DNA of 64,000 bases from an uncultured Christensenellaceae bacterium (GTDB lineage: Bacteria; Bacillota; Clostridia; Christensenellales; Pumilibacteraceae): NCBI GenBank assembly GCA_910587445.1, contig CAJULE010000001.1, forward strand, positions 35,648 to 99,647, given 5' to 3'. Below the pieces are notes generated by a model that ran no database searches, was not told where the DNA came from, and saw only the letters and a program-made list of their open reading frames with translations. A program made the translations under genes and the position numbers. This document shows positions 1-7,837 of the stretch, one piece after another (the stretch's first letter is position 1; each line of letters opens with the position of its first letter).

Positions 1-723
1 TACGAGTTCGACGGCGACAACACCCCGATCATTCGCGGCAGCGCAGTCAAGGCACTCGAAGCAGCTTCGAACGGCGATGCAGACAGCGACGCTTGCAAGT
101 GCGTATTCGAGCTTATGGACGCAGTAGACTCGTGGATCCCCGATCCCGCGCGTGATACCGACAAGCCTTTCCTTATGCCTGTCGAGGACGTATTCACGAT
201 CACCGGCCGCGGCACCGTCGCAACCGGCAGAGTAGAGCGCGGACAGCTTAAGCTCGGCGACCCCGTAGAGATCGTCGGTATAAAGGCTACGAAGTCTTCG
301 GTCGTTACCGGTATCGAGATGTTCAGAAAGCAGCTCGACTTCGCGACCGCAGGCGACAACGCAGGCGTACTTCTTCGCGGTATCGACAAGAAGGACATCG
401 AGCGCGGACAGGTTATCGCAAAGCCCGGCTCGATCACCCCGCACACCGAGTTCGAAGGTCAGGTTTACGTATTGACCAAGGACGAGGGCGGACGTCACAC
501 TCCTTTCTTCAACGGCTATCGTCCTCAGTTCTATTTCAGAACGACCGACGTTACGGGAACAATAGAGCTTCCGAAGGGCGTTGAAATGGTTATGCCCGGC
601 GACAACATCACGATAAGCGTCAAGCTCATCGCGCCCATCGCCGCAGAGCAGGGACTTCGTTTCGCTATCCGCGAGGGCGGCAGAACGGTCGGATCCGGTG
701 TCGTTTCGAAGATAATTAAGTAA
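1..723 (+). CDS. tuf: Elongation factor Tu, 5'-truncated by the window edge
   Basis: The reading frame is open from the first base and lacks the GTP-binding domain, which lies outside the window. What is present is the end of domain 1 (the PIIRGSAVKALE stretch) followed by complete beta-barrel domains 2 and 3, including VEDVFTITGRGTVATGRVERG and the C-terminal GVVSKIIK. EF-Tu delivers aminoacyl-tRNA to the ribosome as a GTP complex in the cytoplasm. The gene ends in a strong terminator and is followed by an opposing gene, so this is the end of its transcription unit. Identification is secure. Confidence 0.98.
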   Translation, partial: YEFDGDNTPIIRGSAVKALEAASNGDADSDACKCVFELMDAVDSWIPDPARDTDKPFLMPVEDVFTITGRGTVATGRVERGQLKLGDPVEIVGIKATKSSVVTGIEMFRKQLDFATAGDNAGVLLRGIDKKDIERGQVIAKPGSITPHTEFEGQVYVLTKDEGGRHTPFFNGYRPQFYFRTTDVTGTIELPKGVEMVMPGDNITISVKLIAPIAAEQGLRFAIREGGRTVGSGVVSKIIK

Positions 724-756
724 TTTCACTTTCGAAATAATTCAATATAATAACAC

Positions 757-789
757 AACCGCTTTGAAAATCAAGGCGGTTTTTCTTTT
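757..789 (+). terminator. Rho-independent terminator of tuf
   Basis: An 11-bp stem (aaccgctttga with tcaaggcggtt, one G-U pair) and a 3-nt loop run directly into ttttctttt, 33 bases after the tuf stop. Confidence 0.85.
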
Positions 790-811
790 ATAGGTATTTA
801 ATTAAAAAGAG

Positions 812-936
812 ATTCTTCGACTTCACTCCGCTGCGCTCAGAATGACATTTCATTTTTTGTCACCCTGCTTAGCAGGGAAGCTGTCGCGAAAAAAGCGAGC
901 GCAGCGAGTGTCTGAGCGACTGATGAGTCGGCAATG
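812..936. repeat. Dispersed intergenic repeat, copy 1
   Basis: This non-coding stretch contains cttagcagggaagctgtc, an aaaagcgagcgcagcgag segment and tgagcgactgatgagt. The same order of words reappears on the opposite strand around 17688-17760, with substitutions and small indels. It resembles a class of short repeats scattered between genes in Clostridia assemblies. No function is evident. Confidence 0.6.
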
Positions 937-966
937 CAACCGTTATGAAGAATTCGACTAAGGAAC

Positions 967-1662
967 TTACTCCTTTTCGTATTTTTCTATCTTGTCGGTC
1001 TTGTCGTCGTAGGTGACGAGGATATACTTTTTAAGTTCCGATCTGTCGGAAGCGCCGAGTCTGTCCAGCAGCCAAGCTTCGTCCTTATTCGATTCGGTAA
1101 GTCCCGAGTGCGAGACGGCGCCGTCCGCAACGAGAATATTCGTCAGGGAGGCTTTTTCGATTTTATCGGGCGCAACGTCGCTTATCGTGACGGGCGCGTT
1201 TTCTCCCTTTGGAAGAACGGACAGTTCGCCGCTCGGTTCGAACACGGCATAGGCTACGTCGGCGATGTCGAAAAATTCCTTTTCGCGCAGCATGGAAAGC
1301 AGATCGTTTACGTCTATTTTGTTCTTTTTGAGCTCCTTATAGTTTATCTGTCCGTCGTATATGAGCGTCGAGGGCTTTCCCTTTAAAAGACGTTTGAGGA
1401 AAGTGTTTTTGCGTCCTACCACCGCGACAAGGAGTGCGAGCAGGAAGAACACCGACATTGCGATGAGATAGTAGTAAAACGGCGTTTCGGAGTCCGTAGA
1501 CATTTGCGCGGCAATCGAGCCGAGAGAAATGCCGACCGTGTAATCTATGAATTCCAATTGAGCGATCTGTTTTTTACCCAAAATTTTGGATATAATAAAC
1601 AGATATATAAACGAAACAAACGAATTTATAAGCACCCAAAGTACGGGCTTTATTCCGAACAT
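967..1662 (-). CDS. YetF/DUF421-family membrane protein
   Basis: The 231-residue protein starts with two to three hydrophobic segments (about residues 5-100, broken by the SKILGKKQIAQLEFIDYTVG stretch typical of the family). A soluble C-terminal domain with PSTLIYDGQINYKELKKNKI follows. YetF-like proteins sit in the cytoplasmic membrane; family members have been linked to sporulation or stress, but the molecular role is not established. I chose the internal ATG because GGGAGG lies 7 bases before it, whereas an upstream in-frame ATG would put that ribosome-binding site inside the gene. It is a single-gene unit convergent with tuf. Confidence 0.88.
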   Translation of the reverse strand: MFGIKPVLWVLINSFVSFIYLFIISKILGKKQIAQLEFIDYTVGISLGSIAAQMSTDSETPFYYYLIAMSVFFLLALLVAVVGRKNTFLKRLLKGKPSTLIYDGQINYKELKKNKIDVNDLLSMLREKEFFDIADVAYAVFEPSGELSVLPKGENAPVTISDVAPDKIEKASLTNILVADGAVSHSGLTESNKDEAWLLDRLGASDRSELKKYILVTYDDKTDKIEKYEKE

Positions 1663-1747
1663 ACAAAGTCCTCCCATATTAGCTATCCCTAAAGTCAGGC
1701 AAATTTATGCGCGGAAAACGCACGGGACAAAAAAAGCAAAAAATCTA

Positions 1748-1776
1748 TTGCCATTCCGAGATTATTATGTTATAAT
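1748..1776 (+). promoter_or_regulatory. Sigma-A type promoter for the 740-residue membrane-anchored protein
   Basis: TTGCCA and TATAAT are separated by 17 bases and lie about 57 bases before the start codon of the next gene on this strand. Confidence 0.7.
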
Positions 1777-1832
1777 TAACAGGTAACTTTGTACGGTTAA
1801 GACATCGGCGCTTTCGCGCTTTAAGAGGTTAT

Positions 1833-4055
1833 ATGAAAAAAGAGTTGAGCAGAAAAGTAAAGATAACCATAGGCATAGCGGCATTCGTAATAGTTATGGC
1901 TGCCATAGCTTGGGTCGTTGCGCTCGCACTTTTATATACCGATATAAAAACCGAGGTTTACGGCGCAGAATTCGATTATGTCGACAACGTCATGTATGAC
2001 AACACCTACATCGCCATGCGCGGAGGGCGTTGGCAGTTATACCGCGACGGCGGCGCCGTTTCTCGCACGTTCGGCAGTCTCGAGTATGTCGAGGACGAGG
2101 GGCGTTTTGCCTTTATCAATACGGACGGCAGAGGCTGGGGGTACGTGGATACGTCGGGCACTGTAATCGTCGAGTTCACGCAGGAATATCGCAGGCTCCT
2201 TCCGAGGACGTCGTCTCTTGTGGGCGTGCGAGTGGGGGAAAACGACTTTGCCGTCAGAAACGGCGAGAACCGCAATTTCCGCGAGAGCGGTACTCCTCTG
2301 CTTCCCGAGGACTTTCCCGCGTTTTATGCGGCGTACGGGGACAAATACGTTGTATATAAGGACGAAAGCGGCAAGTATATGGCGGTCGATACCGCAAAGT
2401 ACGAAAAGAAAGAACTTCCGTTCGACATAAAGGCGGATTTCGTCGCTTCCGACGGCTTTCTGACCGTAAAGGGCGACAACCCCGTGACTTACGATTTCAG
2501 CCTTACGCGAGCTTCCGTTTTGGACGGCGTTTTGCCCGCCGAGAACGATGGTGACGGATATATCGTCGTCGGCTCTCATGCGGTGATAAGAGAACGCGAG
2601 GAGAGTGCGATTACTTATACGCTCGAAAGCGGCAAAAGTTTTATGGCGCCGCTCGATTCCCGTATAGAACTTACGGACGGCAATGTCGCCGTCATAAGAA
2701 TCGGATACAATGAGTATTCGTTTTTCGGCGGAAATTCGCTTTCTATGCTTACAAAGCGATACGATAAAGAAATTCTCGGCGGCAACGTCCATGTTTTTTT
2801 CAAACATAGCGACGGCGGTTTGATTGCGTTCGACGATAAGTGCAGTCGTATCGAGGCAATACAAATGGAAGTCGTCACGCTTTGCCGCGAAAAGGAAAAG
2901 AACCGCGCGCAGTATACCGTCGAAGTCGACTTTCTTCTCGCGGACGGCAAGATATACGCGTACGAGGACGGAGAGTGGAGGGCTCGACTCGAGAACGTGA
3001 CGGCGGTCGTATCAAACGACGAGCGCACGGCTTCGCGCATAGTGACGCAGTCGCACAAGGACGGCACCGTCATATTCGACTCGTTTTTCGAAGTGACCGA
3101 CCGCAAAAACAAGATGACGGACGCCGAAGTCATAGACGCGTTTTTACCCGTATATGCGGAGATAAAGGACGGTAAAAAATTCGTCACAATGCCGCGCGGC
3201 TCTTTCGAAACGGATAGGGAAGCTTTGGTTTCAATCGTAAAGTGCACGAATGAAGATAATTACTATGCCGCCGTTACGGACGGCGAGGACGGAGCGGAAT
3301 ATAAGTTTTATGCGAAGAACGGAGGGTTTGCCGGCGAGTACTCCCACAGGGAAGGCGACTCGGTAATAGTCTCGGAAACGCAGATCGTCGTCTACGGCAG
3401 CGAGGGAATAAACGTCGTGACCAAAGACAGAAAACTGAAACTGAAATACGACGAAATATATTTCGGTCTCAGGAACAAATATGCGGTTGCCGTGTCCGGA
3501 AGCTTCATGACTATAGTCAACCTCAACGACGGAAACATAACCGAGACGCGCTATATTTCCGGTCCGATGGAAATAGTCGAGCGCGGTCGCGATACGTTTA
3601 CGTTCAGAGACACGGGGAGCGGGCTTTGCGGCATCATAAGCGACGGAAGAGTTACGCTGTCTCCCGCCTTTAAGCAGATGCGGCTTCACGACGGCTTCGT
3701 CATTGCAAGCGTGGACGGCGAGGACGTGCGCGGACAATCGTTTTTCCAAGCCGATTTCTCGGGTGCGCGCATAAGCGACATATATTACGAGCTCGAGTGC
3801 ACGGAAGGTCTCACAATGGGCATGACGAATACGGGCGAAAGGGAGATCATGAACGCTCGCGGCAGAGTTATTTTAAAGCACGTCACGTTTGTGCCATACC
3901 GTGAGGACGGCGGTTTCGATTTTATGGAAAGCTATGTTTACGACGAGGAAACGGGAAAAACCGTACCTGCCGAGCGCAGAGATTCTTCGCGACTTTTGAC
4001 GGTTACGGCGGGCGGCTCGAAACGAGTCATAAGCATAACCCGCGAGGACAGATAG
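1833..4055 (+). CDS. Membrane-anchored WG-repeat-like protein of unknown function
   Basis: The 740-residue protein has a short basic N-terminus and one transmembrane helix (about residues 11-35, IAAFVIVMAAIAWVVALALL). A long extracytoplasmic part follows with recurring beta-strand units. GGRWQLYRDGG and GWGYVDTSGTVI resemble WG repeats, and later units such as SGLCGIISDGRVTLSPAF have the same flavour, which suggests a beta-propeller-like fold. No catalytic motif was found. The start has AAGAGG seven bases upstream. The ABC-F gene follows 19 bases later, so the two are probably co-transcribed. I do not recognise a specific function; a surface sensor or binding protein is a guess. Confidence 0.7.
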   Translation: MKKELSRKVKITIGIAAFVIVMAAIAWVVALALLYTDIKTEVYGAEFDYVDNVMYDNTYIAMRGGRWQLYRDGGAVSRTFGSLEYVEDEGRFAFINTDGRGWGYVDTSGTVIVEFTQEYRRLLPRTSSLVGVRVGENDFAVRNGENRNFRESGTPLLPEDFPAFYAAYGDKYVVYKDESGKYMAVDTAKYEKKELPFDIKADFVASDGFLTVKGDNPVTYDFSLTRASVLDGVLPAENDGDGYIVVGSHAVIREREESAITYTLESGKSFMAPLDSRIELTDGNVAVIRIGYNEYSFFGGNSLSMLTKRYDKEILGGNVHVFFKHSDGGLIAFDDKCSRIEAIQMEVVTLCREKEKNRAQYTVEVDFLLADGKIYAYEDGEWRARLENVTAVVSNDERTASRIVTQSHKDGTVIFDSFFEVTDRKNKMTDAEVIDAFLPVYAEIKDGKKFVTMPRGSFETDREALVSIVKCTNEDNYYAAVTDGEDGAEYKFYAKNGGFAGEYSHREGDSVIVSETQIVVYGSEGINVVTKDRKLKLKYDEIYFGLRNKYAVAVSGSFMTIVNLNDGNITETRYISGPMEIVERGRDTFTFRDTGSGLCGIISDGRVTLSPAFKQMRLHDGFVIASVDGEDVRGQSFFQADFSGARISDIYYELECTEGLTMGMTNTGEREIMNARGRVILKHVTFVPYREDGGFDFMESYVYDEETGKTVPAERRDSSRLLTVTAGGSKRVISITREDR

Positions 4056-4074
4056 ACCGAGGAAATAAGTTTAC

Positions 4075-5619
4075 ATGAGCGTACTCGAAATAAAAGATTT
4101 GACCCATATGTTCGACGGCAGAGTGCTGTTCGACAAGGCAGAGCTCTGCGTTATGAACGGAGAGCATATCGGTGTTGTGGGTCTTAACGGTGCGGGAAAG
4201 TCTACGTTTATAAACATTCTTGCGGGACGGCTCGTGCAGGATGAGGGCGTCGTTAAGTGGAATTCGTCGCTTCGGCGCGGTTATCTCGACCAGCACGCGG
4301 ATATAGACCGTTCGAAAAGCGTAATGGAATATCTTCTCGAATCGTTTGCGCACCTTTACGAAATGAACGCCCGACTCGAAAAGCTGTACGAAAGCATGGG
4401 CGAAACCGAAGGAGCGGAGCTCGAAAAGCTCATCGAAAAGAGCAATTCCATGCTCGAAAGACTGACGGACGCGGGATTTTTCGATCTCGATTCCACGGTC
4501 AAAAAAGTAGCGAACGGGCTCGGCGTCGGGGCGTTCGGGTACGATACGCCTATATCCGAGCTTTCGGGCGGACAGAGAGCAAAGCTCATGCTTTCGAGGC
4601 TCTTGCTCGAACAGCCCGATCTGATGCTTCTCGACGAGCCTACGAACTTTCTCGATATCGAGCACATTTCCTGGCTCGAGGACTATCTGAACGCCTACAA
4701 GGGGACGTTTCTCGTCATCTCTCACGACACCGATTTTCTCGGCAAGGTGTGCAAGGGGATAATAGGAATAGAAAACGGACAAATGAAGAAATACAGCGGC
4801 GGCTATACGTCCTATCTCGCCCAACGCGAGCAGAACGCAAAGCAGTACGAAGAGAGCTATCTCCGTCAGCAGCGCGAGATAGAGAAGATGAAGGAGTATA
4901 TAAACCGCAACAGTGCGCGCGCCGCGACGGCGGGCATGGCGAACGCCCGCAAAAAACAGCTCGAAAAGCTGGATATCATAAAAAAGCCGACCGTAATATA
5001 CGACGCGACTTTTTCGTTTCCGTATGTCGAGCTTCACACCAAAGACCTTCTCGACGTCAGGGAACTCCTTATAGGCTACGGCGAGCCTCTGTTGCCGCCC
5101 ATGTCTCTTCATATGGGGTCGGAGAGCAAGCTTTGGATACGCGGAACGAACGGAGTGGGAAAGACGACGCTCGTCAAGACTCTGACGGGATTTTTGAAAG
5201 CGCTCGGCGGCACGTTTTCGTTCCATCCGCAGATAAAGATAGGGTACATCGAGCAGGAACCGAATTTCGGAAACAGTATGCAAAACGCCGTTTCGTACGT
5301 TTCGGACAGGCTTGCAAAACTCGATTCCAAACAGATACGTACTACGCTCGCATCGTCGGGAATCAAAAACGACCTTGCGGTAAAGCCCATACACAAGCTT
5401 TCCGGAGGCGAGCAAGTGCGCGTAAAGCTTACGGTGCTCAAGAATACGCCGACCAATCTGCTCATTTTGGACGAGCCTACGAATCACCTCGACATACGCG
5501 CCAAAGACGCGCTCAGAGAAGGTCTTGCCGCCTATAAGGGGGCGCTTCTTCTCGTCAGTCACGAGCGGGAATTCGCGGAAAGTCTTTGTACGGACGTCTT
5601 GGATATAAGAGGCAGTTAG
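4075..5619 (+). CDS. ABC-F family ATPase (ribosome-associated type)
   Basis: Two ABC ATPase domains sit on one 514-residue chain without membrane segments, the layout of ABC-F translation factors. Domain 1 has GLNGAGKST (residues 36-44), LSGGQRAKL and LLDEPTNFLD. Domain 2 has GTNGVGKTT, LSGGEQVRVKL and LILDEPTNHLD. The charged linker between them (about residues 240-305, with EIEKMKEYINRNSARAATAG) corresponds to the P-site tRNA interaction motif. Members relieve ribosome stalling or protect against ribosome-targeting antibiotics; which applies here cannot be read from sequence. The linker is of moderate length, closer to Uup/YdiF-type than to long antibiotic-resistance forms. Confidence 0.92.
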   Translation: MSVLEIKDLTHMFDGRVLFDKAELCVMNGEHIGVVGLNGAGKSTFINILAGRLVQDEGVVKWNSSLRRGYLDQHADIDRSKSVMEYLLESFAHLYEMNARLEKLYESMGETEGAELEKLIEKSNSMLERLTDAGFFDLDSTVKKVANGLGVGAFGYDTPISELSGGQRAKLMLSRLLLEQPDLMLLDEPTNFLDIEHISWLEDYLNAYKGTFLVISHDTDFLGKVCKGIIGIENGQMKKYSGGYTSYLAQREQNAKQYEESYLRQQREIEKMKEYINRNSARAATAGMANARKKQLEKLDIIKKPTVIYDATFSFPYVELHTKDLLDVRELLIGYGEPLLPPMSLHMGSESKLWIRGTNGVGKTTLVKTLTGFLKALGGTFSFHPQIKIGYIEQEPNFGNSMQNAVSYVSDRLAKLDSKQIRTTLASSGIKNDLAVKPIHKLSGGEQVRVKLTVLKNTPTNLLILDEPTNHLDIRAKDALREGLAAYKGALLLVSHEREFAESLCTDVLDIRGS

Positions 5620-5708
5620 GTGTAAAAAGTCTCGCTTGTCCGATTTTACGTATTTTTATCGTTTTTTGAGAAATATGGCATGAGCATGGTCATATGTGGG
5701 TCAAATAC

Positions 5709-5737
5709 TTGCTTTTTGACTCGCAATAAGCTATAAT
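5709..5737 (+). promoter_or_regulatory. Promoter for the Rho-like/pheA/secA gene run
   Basis: TTGCTT and TATAAT are spaced by 17 bases, 46 bases before the start codon of the Rho-like gene. No terminator was found between the ABC-F stop and this promoter. Confidence 0.6.
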
Positions 5738-5783
5738 ATTCAATGACTCTTTAAAATTATTTGCGCGACGGAGGTATGCGGGC

Positions 5784-7010
5784 ATGGAATTCAAGATTTA
5801 CACTATGGCGGAAATACGAGCTATACCCATTTCCGATTTGCGTGAATTTGCCAAAGAAATCGGCGTTCGCGCCCCTACGACATATACCAAAGAGGCGCTT
5901 GAAAATGCCGTTTTCGACAGATTGCAGGAGATAGACAGCAGGCGCAAGACGCCCGCCGAACTTATGTCGCCGCGTGCGCGTGCCGGAATAATAAACAAAT
6001 CTCTCGTGCCGGAAGAGGAAAGGAGCAAGTACGGTCCGTTCAAACAGCTTCCCAAGCACGCAGAGGTGGAAAAGTTCGTCGGTTGGTTTCGTCCGTACTC
6101 GGGCGGAGACGGCATAGTGTCGAGAAAGTTCCTTCCGAAAGAGGACGATCTGTTTATTTCGCAAAGCTTCGTTTTGGGTGCAAAGCTCGAAATGGGAGAC
6201 AAGCTCGAGGGCGATTATATCGCGGGTAAGGACGGCGCGCCCGGAGTCGTGGCTCACCTTATGAAGGTGAACGGCAGACAGCTTTCCGACCACCGCGCGG
6301 CGGACGTTTTTCATTCCGAGCGCAAGCGTCCGACTCGCCTTATGGACATATGGTCGTCCGATAGTGCGCTTCGCTCGTTCGCGCTTGCGGCTCCCATAGC
6401 ATACGGTTCGAGAATATTTCTTTCGCACGGAAGCGATTGCTCGCTGACCGATTTTTCTTTGAGACTCGCGACCTCTCTCGAGGCGAAAAACCTCGAGGTG
6501 CTCGCTCTGTTCTTGAACGCTTTACCCGAGCGCGAAGCCGAAATCGACGCGCTTAAGGGCGGAAGCGCGTGTTCGTTCGACATTCCGGAAAAGTGCGCGC
6601 GCTATGCCGCGGAGATGATTTGCGAGGCGGCGTTCAGAATGGCGGAAGAGGGCAAAGACGTCGCCCTTATCGTAGACAATCTCGAAGCCGTAGCGGATTT
6701 CGATCTCGTCCGCAGAATATTGGGCGCGGCTTGCGCGCTCGAAAAAGGCAGCATAACCGTGTTTGCGTCGGCAAACGAGGACATAATGGAAAGGCGCGCA
6801 TTCAAGACGGCGGAATCCGTAAGCGACGCGTCCGTGCGTTTCAAAGCGACCCGCGGAGACGTTGCCGTGGATTTCAAGCAGAGCTCCGTTAAGTCCGGCG
6901 GCATGGATTGGAGTCTTCTCGACAGATTGCGCGAAATAGACGGCGAAGCGGTAAGCGCGATAGTCCGAAACTGTTCGACGCGCGAGCAGGCGGAGAACGT
7001 GCTGAAGTGA
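5784..7010 (+). CDS. Rho-like protein with degenerate ATPase motifs (pseudo-Rho)
   Basis: Domain order matches transcription terminator Rho. A small N-terminal helical domain (about residues 8-50, with SDLREFAKEIGV) is followed by a cold-shock-like RNA-binding domain (about 96-165, GWFRPYSGGDG, DDLFISQSFVLGAKLEMGDKLEG) and a RecA-like core. In Rho the P-loop reads like APPKAGKT; here the same place is FLSHGSDCS (about 212-220), with no GK(T/S). Walker B is reduced to VALIVDN (about 293-299). The long Q-loop and R-loop segments that thread RNA through the hexamer are missing, giving 408 residues. It therefore looks unable to hydrolyse ATP. GGAGG lies 9 bases before the start. It overlaps pheA by 4 bases, so the two are translationally coupled. 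It may bind RNA or regulate; the family placement is an inference from motif order. Confidence 0.7.
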   Translation: MEFKIYTMAEIRAIPISDLREFAKEIGVRAPTTYTKEALENAVFDRLQEIDSRRKTPAELMSPRARAGIINKSLVPEEERSKYGPFKQLPKHAEVEKFVGWFRPYSGGDGIVSRKFLPKEDDLFISQSFVLGAKLEMGDKLEGDYIAGKDGAPGVVAHLMKVNGRQLSDHRAADVFHSERKRPTRLMDIWSSDSALRSFALAAPIAYGSRIFLSHGSDCSLTDFSLRLATSLEAKNLEVLALFLNALPEREAEIDALKGGSACSFDIPEKCARYAAEMICEAAFRMAEEGKDVALIVDNLEAVADFDLVRRILGAACALEKGSITVFASANEDIMERRAFKTAESVSDASVRFKATRGDVAVDFKQSSVKSGGMDWSLLDRLREIDGEAVSAIVRNCSTREQAENVLK

Positions 7011-7837
7011 AAACGGCTTTCCTCGGCGACGAATATTCGCATACCTATGCCGCGTGTAAGGTCTTTTGCGGCGAAAAAACCGAGTGTATCGGCTATCGCA
7101 CGGCAAGAGAGGTCGCGGAGGCTGCGGCAAACGGCGAATGCGATATGTGCGTGTTGCCTGTCGAAAACAGCGTCGAAGGTTCGGTCACGTCTACGGCGGA
7201 CGTGCTGCTCGACTTTCCGCTTTTCATACGCGCGGAGACTGCGAGAGCGGTGCATCACGGCTTTATCGTAAAAGAGGGCGCGACGCTTGCCGACATTCGC
7301 GAGGTGTATTCTCATCCGCAGGCGCTTGCGCAGTGTGCAAAATGGCTTGCGGGCAATGTCGGCAGTGCGGAGCAGATCGCCGTACATTCGACGAGTCGGG
7401 CGCTCAAACTTCTCGACACGAAGGAAAAAGCCGCAGTCGCGGCAATGCCCGCGCGCGGGCAAAAGGAACTGTTCTCGCACATAGAGGACTATGCGAGCAA
7501 CGCTACGCGCTTTCTGCTGCTTTCGACACGCGTCGCAGACAGTGGAGACCGCGCTTCGGTCATATTTGCGGCAAAGAACCGTCCCGGCGGTCTTTTGAGC
7601 GTGCTGAAGGTCTTTGAAGTCTGCGGCATGAACATGACCTACATTCAGTCGAGACCGTCTAAAAGCGGGCTCGGCGACTATATATTTTTCGTGGATTTCA
7701 CACTGCCGGAAGGGAACGAAGCCGCGTCTTTGGAAAGGCTGCTTGTCCTTCTCGGAGAATGGACAAGCTTTTGCAAGTTCCTCGGCAGATACTATCATAT
7801 AAACAATTCGGAGGCAACAGACAATTTATGGGATTGA
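7007..7837 (+). CDS. pheA: Prephenate dehydratase with ACT domain
   Basis: The 276-residue protein converts prephenate to phenylpyruvate for phenylalanine synthesis in the cytoplasm. The catalytic domain begins at once with AFLGDEYSHTYA, contains LPVENSVEGSV and ends with the conserved TRF (NATRFLLLS). A C-terminal ACT domain (about residues 185-265, GGLLSVLKVFEVCGMNMT, then QSRPS where most have ESRP) is the site of feedback control by phenylalanine in the family. The start is a GTG that overlaps the stop of the Rho-like gene (GTGA). The end overlaps secA by 10 bases. It has no chorismate mutase domain, so that activity must be elsewhere. Confidence 0.93.
   Translation: MKTAFLGDEYSHTYAACKVFCGEKTECIGYRTAREVAEAAANGECDMCVLPVENSVEGSVTSTADVLLDFPLFIRAETARAVHHGFIVKEGATLADIREVYSHPQALAQCAKWLAGNVGSAEQIAVHSTSRALKLLDTKEKAAVAAMPARGQKELFSHIEDYASNATRFLLLSTRVADSGDRASVIFAAKNRPGGLLSVLKVFEVCGMNMTYIQSRPSKSGLGDYIFFVDFTLPEGNEAASLERLLVLLGEWTSFCKFLGRYYHINNSEATDNLWD

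Noticed and set aside
1663..1832. Divergent small gene between the YetF-type and membrane-anchored protein genes
   Set aside because: The short open frames there overlap the promoter and lack ribosome-binding sites and protein features.
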